Assembly (NCBI GenBank): GCA_905235955.1
Contig: CAJONN010000003.1
Coordinates: 1-28,967, forward strand
DNA: 28,967 nt
Source: an uncultured Marinilabiliaceae bacterium
Lineage (GTDB): Bacteria; Bacteroidota; Bacteroidia; Bacteroidales; Marinilabiliaceae
Reading direction: 5' to 3'
The position numbers and the translations under genes are program-made. The notes under the pieces were generated by a model. It saw nothing but the letters and a program-made list of their open reading frames with translations. It did no database searches and was not told the origin of the DNA. Of the stretch, positions 16,372 to 24,866 are shown one piece after another. Numbering within the stretch: position 1 is the stretch's first letter; every line of letters starts with the position of its first letter.

Positions 16372-17888
16372 AAGCGCTTCACTCTCTGATTAGCATTATG
16401 AGAAACATTCTGACACTGCTGATATCTATTTTCAGTATCACTCAAATATGGACTCAGACCATCCCACTTGATACACCTTCAGAGCGCGAAATGCGTGGCT
16501 TGTGGGTGGCTACAATAAACAATATCGACTGGCCATCAGTTCCATCGCTATCAGCTGACTCGCTCAAAGCTGAAGCTATCGTCATTCTTGAACGCGCCAA
16601 AGCTATGAGGCTCAATACCATCTTTTTGCAAGTGCGTCCATCGTCTGATGTTATCTATCGCTCAAATATTGAGCCACTTACATATTATATGAGTGGCACT
16701 GAAGATACTCTCCCTGCCAACTTTGATGCACTGCTTTTTTGGGTAGAAGAGGCACACAAGCGTGGCATCGAACTTCATGCATGGATCAATCCGTTGCGTG
16801 CGACACCTAAGCCCGACTATCTTTGCAGCAAGCAACACATCTCAAAGCAGCACCCAGAGTGGCTCATCAACTATGCCGACAAGCAATATCTCAACCCAGC
16901 ATTGCCACAAGTGCGCCAATATATTGACTCCGTTGTTGCTGAAATAGTCCAACGCTACGATGTCGATGGCATTCACTTCGATGACTATTTCTATCCATAC
17001 CCAGTGCAAGGCGAAGTTTTTCATGACGAAAAATCATACACACTCTACAATCCAAATAACCTCTCGCTTGCCGATTGGCGTCGAAGCAATGTCGATAGCC
17101 TCATTAGCTCAGTTAGTAATGTGGTGCATAGCATCAAGCCATGGTTGCGTTTTGGCATAAGTCCGTTTGGCGTTTGGCGCAATAAAAATGCTGACCCACG
17201 TGGCAGTAATACTCGCGCTGGCGTTACCGATTACGACGTACTCTATGCTGATGTGCTTCATTGGGCTGAAATGAAGTGGATAGACTACGTAGTGCCACAA
17301 ATATATTGGGAAGCCGGTAATAGGGCAGTTGACTTTGATGAACTACACAACTGGTGGGGCAATACCTTTGAACCTACAGGCATCGATGTGTTTGTAGGGC
17401 ATGCTGTTTACAAAATCAACGACTCAACTAAACCATGGAAAAATGCCAACGAAATGCCTTCGCAGATACTCAAAGTGCGTTCGCATAACGCATTGAGTGG
17501 TAGTGTGTTTTTTAGCTATAGGCAGTTTAATCGAGACATACTTGGCTTTGAGCAAAAACTGAAAACTGACTTTTATCAGCACAGAGCGTTATCGGTCAAT
17601 AAGCATCAGAGTCAAGTGCTTAGCGGTGCGCAAGTGTTTGGATTAGAGAAGGTTAGTGGTGAGTTGCAATGGCAGTGTAGTAATGCAGACTCGGTGCGAT
17701 TCTATGTAGTGTATGAATACCCTAAAGGCAATCAGCAAGAAGAAAGCATACTCGACATCGTTGGCACTCAGTCATACACATTGCCTCAAACAGGTCATAA
17801 ACGTACAAGGCACGTTGTACGCATTGCGCCAGTTGATATTTATGGTTATGAATATGAAAAATCAGAACGATATACTGTCAAGTACTGA
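16368..17888 (+). CDS. Secreted GHL10-family glycoside hydrolase-like protein
   Basis: A 506-residue protein of the GHL10 (DUF187) family. EMRGLWVATINNIDWPS is the conserved start of the TIM-barrel domain; AWINPLRAT, DGIHFDDYFYPYP and RFGISPFGVWRN are further core motifs, with acidic residues in the last strands likely catalytic. A C-terminal region from about 410 resembles a fibronectin-like strand domain. Characterised relatives act on bacterial cell-wall or exopolysaccharide glycans; the substrate here is unknown. The ATG at 16368 overlaps the engB stop, while an in-frame ATG at 16398 gives a more compact signal peptide (MRNILTLLISIFS). Both lead to an exported protein. Confidence 0.85.
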   Translation: MKALHSLISIMRNILTLLISIFSITQIWTQTIPLDTPSEREMRGLWVATINNIDWPSVPSLSADSLKAEAIVILERAKAMRLNTIFLQVRPSSDVIYRSNIEPLTYYMSGTEDTLPANFDALLFWVEEAHKRGIELHAWINPLRATPKPDYLCSKQHISKQHPEWLINYADKQYLNPALPQVRQYIDSVVAEIVQRYDVDGIHFDDYFYPYPVQGEVFHDEKSYTLYNPNNLSLADWRRSNVDSLISSVSNVVHSIKPWLRFGISPFGVWRNKNADPRGSNTRAGVTDYDVLYADVLHWAEMKWIDYVVPQIYWEAGNRAVDFDELHNWWGNTFEPTGIDVFVGHAVYKINDSTKPWKNANEMPSQILKVRSHNALSGSVFFSYRQFNRDILGFEQKLKTDFYQHRALSVNKHQSQVLSGAQVFGLEKVSGELQWQCSNADSVRFYVVYEYPKGNQQEESILDIVGTQSYTLPQTGHKRTRHVVRIAPVDIYGYEYEKSERYTVKY

Positions 17889-17940
17889 AAAATTGAGTAA
17901 AAAAATAATAATCACCCTCACACAACTGAATAAAATATGC

Positions 17941-17948
17941 TATATTTG
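17941..17948 (+). promoter_or_regulatory. Putative -7 box for the DUF4369 lipoprotein gene
   Basis: TATATTTG matches TAnnTTTG exactly and lies 33 bases before the chosen start codon. No clear TTG or TTTG is visible 19-21 bases upstream. Confidence 0.4.
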
Positions 17949-17981
17949 CAACCGAATTTGAAAAAACCAATACAGCCTACT

Positions 17982-18539
17982 ATGAAAAGAGTGATATCAT
18001 ATATAATACTTATGTTTATCATTGCTTCATGTGGTTCTAACGATTCGTACGAAATTGACGGAACACTATATGGTGGAGCAAGTTTTGAAGGCGAAACCAT
18101 ATATATGGTATCATTTGGTAGCTCTTCGTTAGAGGGACAAGACTCTGCGGTGATACGCAATGGTAGGTTTCACTTTGAAGGAAAGGTGAACCGACCAGAA
18201 GTTTGCGAACTCCGAATGCGTCCGATGATGCGCTTGTTTATTGATAGATTGGTATTGATAAAAGAGCCGGGACATATTTGGGTGACGCTAAACAAGCAGA
18301 GTGTAGCTCATGGCACCGCACTCAACGACTCGTTGCAACATTGGCGCGAATACAAAATGGGAGTAGATAGCGTAATGTTCAAAGTGTCGAAAAAATTGAA
18401 ACGTGCCGAAGGTGAAGAACGCGAAGCATTAGAGCAAGAGTATGATGAACTTCGCCACAACTTTATGGAGTTCAACAGACAGGTAGTATTGCGCAACGAT
18501 AATGTCTTTGGTGACTATATCGATAGATACGTAAGATAA
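17982..18539 (+). CDS. DUF4369-like lipoprotein
   Basis: A 185-residue exported protein. The ATG at 17982 is used because it begins a lipoprotein signal (MKRVISYIILMFIIASC, lipobox I-A-S-C with C17); the frame stays open upstream but would add non-signal residues across the promoter box. After the cysteine, YEIDGTLYGGASFEGETIYMVSF, DSAVIRNGRFHFEGKV and the VLIKEPGHIWV strand fit DUF4369, the N-terminal beta domain found on Bacteroidetes thioredoxin-like lipoproteins. The thioredoxin part is missing; instead there is a charged helical stretch (KKLKRAEGEEREALEQEYDEL). The protein therefore probably binds something at the cell surface or periplasmic face without redox chemistry. Confidence 0.75.
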   Translation: MKRVISYIILMFIIASCGSNDSYEIDGTLYGGASFEGETIYMVSFGSSSLEGQDSAVIRNGRFHFEGKVNRPEVCELRMRPMMRLFIDRLVLIKEPGHIWVTLNKQSVAHGTALNDSLQHWREYKMGVDSVMFKVSKKLKRAEGEEREALEQEYDELRHNFMEFNRQVVLRNDNVFGDYIDRYVR

Positions 18540-18553
18540 AGGAATATTTAAAT

Positions 18554-18626
18554 CGGGGTGTAGCGCAGTTGGTAGCGCACTACGTTCGGGACGTAGGGGT
18601 CGGGCGTTCGAGTCGCCTCACCCCGA
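18554..18626 (+). tRNA. tRNA-Pro (anticodon CGG)
   Basis: A complete cloverleaf of 73 bases. The acceptor arms CGGGGTG and CACCCCG pair perfectly. The D-arm is GCGCAGTTGGTAGCGC. The anticodon stem CTACG/CGTAG encloses the loop TTCGGGA, with anticodon CGG at 18587-18589. The T-arm has loop TTCGAGT and a stem with one G-T pair. The discriminator base is A and CCA is not encoded. It lies 14 bases after the DUF4369 gene and ahead of a strong terminator. Confidence 0.95.
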
Positions 18627-18641
18627 CTTAAAAAATAATCA

Positions 18642-18687
18642 AGCCCATCAACTTTAGAATTTATAGGTTGATGGGCTCTGTCTTTTT
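18642..18687. terminator. Bidirectional terminator between tRNA-Pro and rlmH
   Basis: Arms AGCCCATCAAC (18642-18652) and GTTGATGGGCT (18667-18677) pair perfectly over 11 bp. A T-run (18682-18687) follows on the plus strand and an A-run (about 18629-18635) precedes on the left, giving a T-run on the minus strand. It would stop the tRNA transcript and the converging rlmH transcript. Confidence 0.8.
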
Positions 18688-18689
18688 TA

Positions 18690-19163
18690 TCAGTCATGAT
18701 GATAAGGCTCGCCATTCAAGATGGTGTGGGCGCGATATAGTTGCTCAGCAAAAATAAGGCGCACCATCTGATGCGAAAATGTCATTTGTGATAGCGAAAT
18801 TTTGTGTTGCGCCTTCTGATACACTTCATCAGAAAAACCATACGGACCGCCAATGACAAATACCAACCGTTTAGCACCGCTATTGGCACATTGTTGGTAG
18901 AAATTGGCAAATTTTCTTGATGTTAGCTCCTTGCCATTCTCGTCCATCAGCACCATAATGTCGCTTTCAGTTATCTCCTTCAAAATCATATTGCCCTCTT
19001 GTGTCTTTTGTTGCTGCTCTGAAATGCTCTTGCCTCGTTTTACATCGGGCAAAATCTTTAGCTCAAATGGCGCATAGCGGTTGATGCGTTGCGTGTATTT
19101 GTCTATGCCATATTGTAGATACTCTTCGTCGGTTTTGCCAATGGCAATTAGTGTAGTTTTCAT
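18690..19163 (-). CDS. rlmH: 23S rRNA pseudouridine-1915 N3-methyltransferase
   Basis: A 157-residue SPOUT-class methyltransferase, exactly the usual length. VIGGPYGF (103-110) is the knotted SAM-binding loop, and the C-terminal RLIFAEQLYRAHTILNGEPYHHD is strongly conserved. RlmH methylates pseudouridine 1915 in helix 69 of 23S rRNA. The start is taken at the second ATG (19163) because MKTTLIAIGKTDEEY is the family N-terminus; the frame's first ATG would add seven residues. It is divergent from the DUF4783 gene. Confidence 0.94.
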   Translation of the reverse strand: MKTTLIAIGKTDEEYLQYGIDKYTQRINRYAPFELKILPDVKRGKSISEQQQKTQEGNMILKEITESDIMVLMDENGKELTSRKFANFYQQCANSGAKRLVFVIGGPYGFSDEVYQKAQHKISLSQMTFSHQMVRLIFAEQLYRAHTILNGEPYHHD

Positions 19164-19269
19164 CTTAAAAAAATATACTTGCATTGTTATTTCACAACAA
19201 AATTACAAATAGTGTATTTTTTTTGAGCCGAAAAAGCTACTTTGGATAAGTTTTTGTTGTTGTTTTAGA

Positions 19270-19298
19270 TTGTTGTAAGAAAAAACGAGGTATTTTTG
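19270..19298 (+). promoter_or_regulatory. Putative promoter of the DUF4783-nadC pair
   Basis: TTG (19270-19272), an 18-base gap and TATTTTTG (19291-19298) fit the Bacteroidetes pattern, with the spacing one base short of the usual range. The start codon at 19316 lies 17 bases after the box. Confidence 0.5.
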
Positions 19299-19315
19299 TA
19301 AAGCATTCAAATGAT

Positions 19316-19771
19316 ATGAAAAACATAATTACATATTTGTGTGTCGTGTTTGTTTTATTGCTGATGTTTGTTGGCAATGCCAATGCTCAAACTGAGGTGT
19401 CGCAAGCACCAACATCAGCTGATACGACGCAATGGAATTATGTACTTCCGTATGAAGTATATCAGTCGTTGTCAGATGGCAATGCTGTATTATTATCGGC
19501 ACATTTCAATTCGATGGTTGAAGTGTCGATGCCTCAAGGCGGTGCTAATGTTTATAGCAAGAAACAAGCTGAAGTGGTGATGAGCAAATTCTTTTCTATA
19601 GTACACAATCCGCATTTTGTTGTTGAGCACGAACAGTCGATGTCGGCTTCTACAATGACTATTGGTTCGCTCTCGTGCGATGGTGGAGTATACAAAACGT
19701 ATATCCTAACTCAGCCAAACAATGGACAAGTGGTTATTCATCAGATAAAAGTAGAGCGTTTTGACCATTGA
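19316..19771 (+). CDS. DUF4783 exported protein
   Basis: A 151-residue protein with a signal peptide (MKNIITYLCVVFVLLLMFVGNANAQ). The mature part, with SLSDGNAVLLSAHFNSMVEVSMP, VYSKKQAEVVMSKFF and a final VVIHQIKVER strand, fits DUF4783, a small SnoaL/NTF2-like domain of Bacteroidetes with no known function. It sits 24 bases before nadC; I recall the same rlmH/DUF4783/nadC neighbourhood in other Bacteroidales. The fold suggests a small ligand or a dimeric scaffold in the periplasm. Confidence 0.8.
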   Translation: MKNIITYLCVVFVLLLMFVGNANAQTEVSQAPTSADTTQWNYVLPYEVYQSLSDGNAVLLSAHFNSMVEVSMPQGGANVYSKKQAEVVMSKFFSIVHNPHFVVEHEQSMSASTMTIGSLSCDGGVYKTYILTQPNNGQVVIHQIKVERFDH

Positions 19772-19795
19772 AAAAATATTTTTAAACTATAATAA

Positions 19796-20647
19796 ATGAC
19801 AGATTTCGAAACATATCTTGATCAATTCATTGATAATGCCATACGCGAAGACGTTGGCGATGGCGACCATTCATCACTTTCATGTATACCTGCTGAGGCT
19901 ATCGGGAAAGCACAACTCATTATCAAAGAAGATGGCATATTGGCAGGCGTAGATGTGGCTCAGAAGGTGTTTCTCAAACTTGACCCTGACACTGAATTTG
20001 TAAAACTTATTGGCGATGGTACAGCTGTAAAAAAGGGCGATATAGCTTTCAGAGTAAAGCTACATACGCGTGCACTTTTGCTTGCTGAGCGTTTGGTGCT
20101 GAACATTATGCAACACATGAGTGGCATTGCTACTGCAACCAACGTATACGTGAAACGTTTGGAAGGTACACATACTCACGTGCTCGATACTCGGAAAACA
20201 ACGCCGGGTATGCGTTTGCTCGATAAGTTGGCTGTAAAAATAGGTGGTGGTGTCAATCATCGTATTGGTTTGTTTGATATGATAATGCTCAAAGATAATC
20301 ATAACGACTTTGCAGGTGGTATTCCGCAAGCCATTCAGCGTGCTAAAGATTATCTGAAAGCCAACAATAAAGACTTAAAGATAGAGGTTGAGGTGCGCAA
20401 CTTAGATGAGTTGCAGCAAGTGATGCAGGCTGGTGGCGTATTTCGTATTATGCTTGATAATTTTGACATCGAAACAACTAAGAAGGCTGTAAAGATAATA
20501 AATGGGCAGTATGAAACTGAGTCATCGGGTGGTATTACGCTTGACACTTTGCGCGACTATGCTGAGTGTGGTGTCGACTATATTTCAGTTGGTGCACTTA
20601 CTCATCATGTAAGCAGCTTGGATATGAGCCTAAAGGCTTGTGAATAA
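19796..20647 (+). CDS. nadC: Nicotinate-nucleotide pyrophosphorylase (carboxylating)
   Basis: A 283-residue quinolinate phosphoribosyltransferase. The signatures are ALLLAERLVLNIMQHMSGIAT, the phosphate-site stretch TRKTTPGMRLLDKLAVKIGGG with NHRIGLFDMIMLKDNH, EVEVRNLDE, and the C-terminal SSGGIT and VDYISVGALTH barrel motifs. It makes nicotinate mononucleotide from quinolinate and PRPP in de novo NAD synthesis. nadA and nadB are not in the window. Confidence 0.94.
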   Translation: MTDFETYLDQFIDNAIREDVGDGDHSSLSCIPAEAIGKAQLIIKEDGILAGVDVAQKVFLKLDPDTEFVKLIGDGTAVKKGDIAFRVKLHTRALLLAERLVLNIMQHMSGIATATNVYVKRLEGTHTHVLDTRKTTPGMRLLDKLAVKIGGGVNHRIGLFDMIMLKDNHNDFAGGIPQAIQRAKDYLKANNKDLKIEVEVRNLDELQQVMQAGGVFRIMLDNFDIETTKKAVKIINGQYETESSGGITLDTLRDYAECGVDYISVGALTHHVSSLDMSLKACE

Positions 20648-20668
20648 GCAGTTTTTGAAGCTATAAAT

Positions 20669-20715
20669 AACAATCGTCGGGAGAAAGCAATGTGCTAAAT
20701 CTTCCGACGATTGTT
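20669..20715. terminator. Stem-loop between convergent nadC and GH73-LysM genes
   Basis: Arms AACAATCGTCGG (20669-20680) and CCGACGATTGTT (20704-20715) pair perfectly over 12 bp with a loop of 23 bases. T-rich sequence is only moderate on either side (TGTTCTTGT), so termination strength is uncertain. Its place between convergent genes supports a bidirectional terminator. Confidence 0.6.
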
Positions 20716-20740
20716 GTTCTTGTACTATGTGTAGTCTCTA

Positions 20741-21724
20741 TTATTTCGATGATCGCAAATTGAGCACCTGACCTTCAGTAACTGTGTCGAATGTAGATAG
20801 TCTGTTGAATCGGCGCAGTTTTCTGAGTTTGATGCCATATTTGTGAGATATGCTCCATACTGTTTCACCTTTCTGAACAGTATGAGTAGAGCACGATGGG
20901 TGTGCTCTGTTCTTTTTAGCTCGTATGTAGAGATATTTTATTTGGTTTATGTCAGCGGTAGCGTCAAGGTCGTTGTAGGCCAAGAGTTCGCTCACGAGTA
21001 GGTGGAATTCTTTGGCAATAGATACAAATGTGTCGCCATTCATCACTGTGATATATTTCACTCCGTTGTTGTAGTCAACAGTGTGTTCGTGTAGCGGATT
21101 GATGCTATAGAGTGCATTTTTCTTTACTCGCAACTTGGGTTTTTCGGTGTCGTTTTCAGCTACATAGCCGTTGTTGATGTCGTAGGTGTAATGGTTTGCA
21201 TCGTCGGCAGTAGCTGGTGTTTGTCCGGTGTCGTATGCTTCGAGTCCCATCTCTTCTATGATGGTAATAAGTTTCTGAGCATATTGTGGGTCGGTGGCAT
21301 AGCCTGCTGCTTTTAGTCCGTATGCCCAACTTTTGTAATCGGTATGGTCGAGTTTGAAGAGGTTACTATATCTGCTTTTCTCTCGGAGAAAATCAGAGTG
21401 GTCTTTAAATGAGTCGTAGGCTGAGGTGTATTTGCGGAAGCATTCGTGGTTTCTGTCGTCATCGTGATAGATGCTTTCACCTGTCCAGTCTGAGTGGCAT
21501 TTTATGCCAAAGTGGTTGTTGCCTTCAATGGCCAATCGGCTGTTGCCACATTCTGACTCAAGTATGCCTTGTGCGAGTGTGATGCTTGCGGGTATGCCTA
21601 CACGGTTCATCTCGGTGATAGCCCATTGTTTGTATAGGTTGACGTAGCCTTGTCGGGTTATTTTTTGTGCTATTGCATTAATGCAAGTGGCTGTTAGTAT
21701 TGTGATAATAAGTAGTTTATGCAT
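20741..21724 (-). CDS. Exported GH73 glucosaminidase with LysM domains
   Basis: A 327-residue protein with a signal peptide (MHKLLIITILTATCINAIAQ). Residues about 25-165 form a GH73-type N-acetylglucosaminidase domain: ITLAQGILESECGNSRLA carries the likely catalytic E56, followed by NNHFGIKCHSDWTGESI and AYGLKAAGYATDPQYAQKL. Two LysM-type repeats follow: a weaker one (NGDTFVSIAKEFHLLVSELLAYN) and a standard one (VQKGETVWSISHKYGIKLRKLRRFN). These bind GlcNAc-containing chains and hold the enzyme on peptidoglycan, which it should cleave during wall turnover or cell separation. It is the last gene of the minus-strand set starting at dapB. Confidence 0.88.
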   Translation of the reverse strand: MHKLLIITILTATCINAIAQKITRQGYVNLYKQWAITEMNRVGIPASITLAQGILESECGNSRLAIEGNNHFGIKCHSDWTGESIYHDDDRNHECFRKYTSAYDSFKDHSDFLREKSRYSNLFKLDHTDYKSWAYGLKAAGYATDPQYAQKLITIIEEMGLEAYDTGQTPATADDANHYTYDINNGYVAENDTEKPKLRVKKNALYSINPLHEHTVDYNNGVKYITVMNGDTFVSIAKEFHLLVSELLAYNDLDATADINQIKYLYIRAKKNRAHPSCSTHTVQKGETVWSISHKYGIKLRKLRRFNRLSTFDTVTEGQVLNLRSSK

Positions 21725-21752
21725 ATTGGTTGGAAGTTTATATGTTGATTTT

Positions 21753-22526
21753 TTACCATAATTTCATTTGTATTATGCCAATGATATTATCTGCGGGTAG
21801 CGGACCGAATATTCTACTGTCAGAGCATATATCGCGGTTGTCGCACATAGCCCAAACGTAGTTGTGCTTGAAGGTGTATGAAGTGTTAGGATGTGGCTCT
21901 GCATCCTCGTATGCTTTTATTAGTGGAGCATAGATGGCCATGTTTTTTTCGTCGAGTAATATTGTTTCGCCTTTTGAGGGTATGCGTATTGGTCCTAAGT
22001 TGTAGGCGTTCCAATTTATTTTGTCGTTATGCGGATAGATGCGTGTGTCTGGTATGTTTTTGGGTATTGGGGCGCGCAGATATATTTTCCAATCGTCTTT
22101 TATTTGGTTTATTGGCAGACTTATTGTGTCAAAAATTTGAGCCTTGTCGTTTAGGCGTTGTATGGAGTGCAATGTTTTGTGCGTTATGTCTTTTGATACT
22201 ATAAATGAGCTACTTACGTCGTATGCTTCGTTTGTAAGTGCTGAGTTGACATAAGTGTAGCCGTTGTTTATCAGTAGTGTGTCAGTATTGGTTGCAACAA
22301 GCCTAAGTAGTGTTTGGCCATTTGGTGTGTTGATGGCTATTGTTTTGTTTTTTAGATAGATAGATGATATCGATTTTCTGATGATATAAGTGCTTGTTTC
22401 TTGTCCGGGCATTTGTAGTGTGCAGATGTTGACAAGTATTGCTATCAGAATGAGTATAACAAGCAAACAGGCACATATCGCTATGATAATATGCCTGAAT
22501 GCTTTAGGTATGATAGGTCGTTTCAA
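21753..22526 (-). CDS. Signal-peptidase-like (S26) protein lacking the catalytic pair
   Basis: A 257-residue membrane protein with one N-terminal helix (about 12-34). Its C-terminal half clearly matches signal peptidase I: GPIRIPSKGETILLDEKN corresponds to GPIWIPSKGTTITLDDKN in the upstream lepB, and MCDNRDICSDSRIFG to MGDNRHKSSDSRYWG. The active-site segments are not conserved. LLRLVATNTDTLLI aligns with VKRCIALPGDTLQI of lepB, with L74 in place of the catalytic lysine. The stretch after the membrane helix (MPGQETST) has no Ser at the expected place. It is therefore probably a pseudoenzyme, perhaps a regulator or assembly partner of LepB, which it follows by 9 bases. An unknown separate protease function cannot be excluded. 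Confidence 0.8.
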   Translation of the reverse strand: MKRPIIPKAFRHIIIAICACLLVILILIAILVNICTLQMPGQETSTYIIRKSISSIYLKNKTIAINTPNGQTLLRLVATNTDTLLINNGYTYVNSALTNEAYDVSSSFIVSKDITHKTLHSIQRLNDKAQIFDTISLPINQIKDDWKIYLRAPIPKNIPDTRIYPHNDKINWNAYNLGPIRIPSKGETILLDEKNMAIYAPLIKAYEDAEPHPNTSYTFKHNYVWAMCDNRDICSDSRIFGPLPADNIIGIIQMKLW

Positions 22527-22535
22527 AACTCTGCG

Positions 22536-23978
22536 TTATTTTACTTTCATAAACATACGATTCCAACGGATGCTGCTGAAGAACGACTTGTCGGGGTCGA
22601 GTGAGAGCCATACGAAGAGTGGTTTGCCCACAATGTGATCTTCTGGTACAAAGCCCCAATATCTGGAGTCAGACGATTTGTGTCTATTGTCGCCCATCAT
22701 CCAATAGTAGTCCATTGCAAAGGTGTATTGTGTTGCCTCTTCACCGTCGATGTATATTTTGCCATTTTTGTAGTTGAGCGTATGACCTTCGTACGATGTT
22801 ATGATGCGTTCGTAGAGCATAATGTTTTTGTCGTCGAGGGTTATTGTTGTGCCTTTTGATGGTATCCAAATTGGTCCATAGTTGTCTCTGCTCCACGGAT
22901 AGTCTTGGCTGAATGGGAATACGCTTGTACCTGTAGAGTCGACCTCCTCTTCGTCTATCTCTATGCTTTCAATGGTAGGCATATTCTTCACTATTTCAGC
23001 CTTTTGTGCAGTTAGTGGCAAGAAGTAGTTTGGTCCGTATCCTCCGCTTTGCCTATCTTCGTTTGAGATGCCAAGTTGTTCAAAGAATCGGTCGTTGAGT
23101 ATTATGCCATTGGTTTTGATGCTATAGTTATGCTGCACATCGGGGGCGTTGGGGTGCAGTTGTCCATTGACGTATACATTGTTGTGTATTATTTGCAGTG
23201 TGTCGCCGGGCAATGCTATGCAACGTTTTACGTAGCAGTCGCGTTTGTCAACAGGTCGCCATACGATGCCACCTAATGCGTCGGCTGAGCTCCATACGCG
23301 TTTTCTGCCATATTCCATCAAGAAGTGATTGCGTTCCCATGAGTTGCTAAAATGTTTTCCATTTATTATTTCGGGGTGATGCGCTACGTAGTTAGAGCCT
23401 TCGCTCAGCAAGATGGTGTAGTAGTCGGGGTTGGAGAGGTTGATGCAAACTGTGTCGCCACACGGAAAGTTGAATACAACAATGTCATCGTGTTGTACTT
23501 TTTCGAGTCCTGCAAGTCTGTGATAGTCCCATAGTGGCCACTCTAAGTATGATTTTATATTGCTAAATGGCAATGAGTTTTGTGTCATCGGAACGTAGAG
23601 TGGGGCATTGGGCATACGTGGTCCGTAGTTGACTTTGCTTACAAAAAGATGGTCGCCAACGAGCAGGCTTTTTTCGAGCGAACTCGATGGTATTTTGTAC
23701 ATCTGAATGAAAAAAAGGTGTATGATGTATACCCAAAAGAGTGCAAATATGATGGTATCTAACCATTCCCAAAGTCCGCCTCTGCGATTGCCGTTTTTAT
23801 CTTTTTTGAGAATATCCCATGGCAATATTTGAGTAAGGTAACAGTCAACAACCAAAGGTGTGAGCAATAATAGCCACCAGTTGCCAATCCATATCACGAG
23901 GAGCAAAAAGAGCACCGTCATAATAGAACCTGTTATCCATTGGCGGATGGGTATGTTGCTGAGAATTAATTTTTTCAT
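22536..23978 (-). CDS. lepB: Signal peptidase I
   Basis: A 480-residue S26A peptidase of the long Bacteroidetes type. Three hydrophobic segments lie near the N-terminus (about 15-32, 34-50, 73-92). The catalytic serine is in IPSSSLEKSLLVGD (S100), with Leu in place of the usual Met after it. The catalytic lysine is K251 in CYVKRCIALPGD. The conserved GDNRxxSSDSRxWG box is at 429-442. A large insertion between serine and lysine (about 115-245) is the reason for the length. It cleaves Sec signal peptides, including those of the several exported proteins in this window. It lies 23 bases behind dapB and ahead of its degenerate paralogue, so the three genes are probably co-transcribed. Confidence 0.93.
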   Translation of the reverse strand: MKKLILSNIPIRQWITGSIMTVLFLLLVIWIGNWWLLLLTPLVVDCYLTQILPWDILKKDKNGNRRGGLWEWLDTIIFALFWVYIIHLFFIQMYKIPSSSLEKSLLVGDHLFVSKVNYGPRMPNAPLYVPMTQNSLPFSNIKSYLEWPLWDYHRLAGLEKVQHDDIVVFNFPCGDTVCINLSNPDYYTILLSEGSNYVAHHPEIINGKHFSNSWERNHFLMEYGRKRVWSSADALGGIVWRPVDKRDCYVKRCIALPGDTLQIIHNNVYVNGQLHPNAPDVQHNYSIKTNGIILNDRFFEQLGISNEDRQSGGYGPNYFLPLTAQKAEIVKNMPTIESIEIDEEEVDSTGTSVFPFSQDYPWSRDNYGPIWIPSKGTTITLDDKNIMLYERIITSYEGHTLNYKNGKIYIDGEEATQYTFAMDYYWMMGDNRHKSSDSRYWGFVPEDHIVGKPLFVWLSLDPDKSFFSSIRWNRMFMKVK

Positions 23979-24001
23979 ACTAATTCATAATTTTTTTTGT
24001 T

Positions 24002-24718
24002 TTAGAATCCGAGCATATCTTTCATGCCCAAAACGCCTTTTTTGCCAAGTGTAAATTCGGCAGCAAGTACAACGCCAAATGCGAATCCGCGACGCGATTT
24101 TGCACTATGTGTTATTTCGATAAAGTCTACGTCAGAGTCGTATTTGATGGTGTGTATGCCTGGTACTTCACCTTCGCGCAAGGCTGTTATTTCTACAGCA
24201 TCTGGGCGTTTTTCTGGTGCGAGTGTCCATGAGTTTTTGCGGTCAAGGTTGTCGGTGATGCCGTTTGCCAATGATATGGCAGTGCCACTTGGGGCGTCGA
24301 GTTTGTGTATATGGTGAGTTTCAGTCATTGAAACGTCGTAGTTGCTAAATTGGTTCATTATGCGAGCCAATTGGCGGTTGATTTCGAAGAATATGTTGAC
24401 GCCCAAGCTGAAGTTTGATGAGTAGAAGAATGTTTGCTTGCCATCAGCGCACATTTGTTCTATTTGTGGCATTTTGGCGAGCCAACCAGTGGTGCCACTC
24501 ACTACTGGTTTGTTGTGTTCGAAGCATTTTAGGTAGTTGCTAAATGCTGCGCTTGGTGCTGTAAATTCGATAACGATGTCGGCAGAATCGAATTCAGGTG
24601 AGTCGAATGAGCCGTTTTCTGTAAGGTCTATTTTGCAAACTATTTCGTGTCCGCGGCTTATGGCTATTTCTTCGATAGTTTTGCCCATTTTCCCGTAGCC
24701 AACTAAAGCTATTTTCAT
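24002..24718 (-). CDS. dapB: 4-hydroxy-tetrahydrodipicolinate reductase
   Basis: A 238-residue NAD(P)H-dependent reductase. VGYGKMGKTI (6-15) is the Rossmann nucleotide-binding loop. ETHHIHKLDAPSGTA holds the family signature with the catalytic His/Lys pair, and SGTTGW and the SNFSLGVNIF stretch match the family. It makes tetrahydrodipicolinate in the lysine/diaminopimelate pathway, which feeds peptidoglycan crosslinks. It is the first gene of a minus-strand set with lepB, the S26-like gene and the GH73-LysM gene, all concerned with the envelope. Confidence 0.95.
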   Translation of the reverse strand: MKIALVGYGKMGKTIEEIAISRGHEIVCKIDLTENGSFDSPEFDSADIVIEFTAPSAAFSNYLKCFEHNKPVVSGTTGWLAKMPQIEQMCADGKQTFFYSSNFSLGVNIFFEINRQLARIMNQFSNYDVSMTETHHIHKLDAPSGTAISLANGITDNLDRKNSWTLAPEKRPDAVEITALREGEVPGIHTIKYDSDVDFIEITHSAKSRRGFAFGVVLAAEFTLGKKGVLGMKDMLGF

Positions 24719-24749
24719 AGTGATATTTTGTTTTTTTCTGTTAATGATG

Positions 24750-24757
24750 CAAAGATA
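24750..24757 (-). promoter_or_regulatory. Putative -7 box of the dapB operon
   Basis: Read on the minus strand this is TATCTTTG, an exact TAnnTTTG match, 32 bases before the dapB start. A matching upstream TTG at the usual distance is not seen. Confidence 0.45.
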
Positions 24758-24802
24758 ATAAATTGATGCTTATTTACTTTGGTGTCGTGTAGTATAAATA
24801 AG

Positions 24803-24837
24803 AAAATGCTCCGAATGAAAGTCATTCAGAGCATTTT
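24803..24837 (-). terminator. Rho-independent terminator of rplY
   Basis: Arms of 15 bases (24803-24817 and 24823-24837) pair with a single mismatch around a 5-base loop. On the minus strand the stem ends in TTTT followed by CTTATT, placed 30 bases after the rplY stop. It separates rplY from dapB. Confidence 0.8.
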
Positions 24838-24866
24838 TGATGAAGTGTTGTGTGCTAAAAGCTTAA

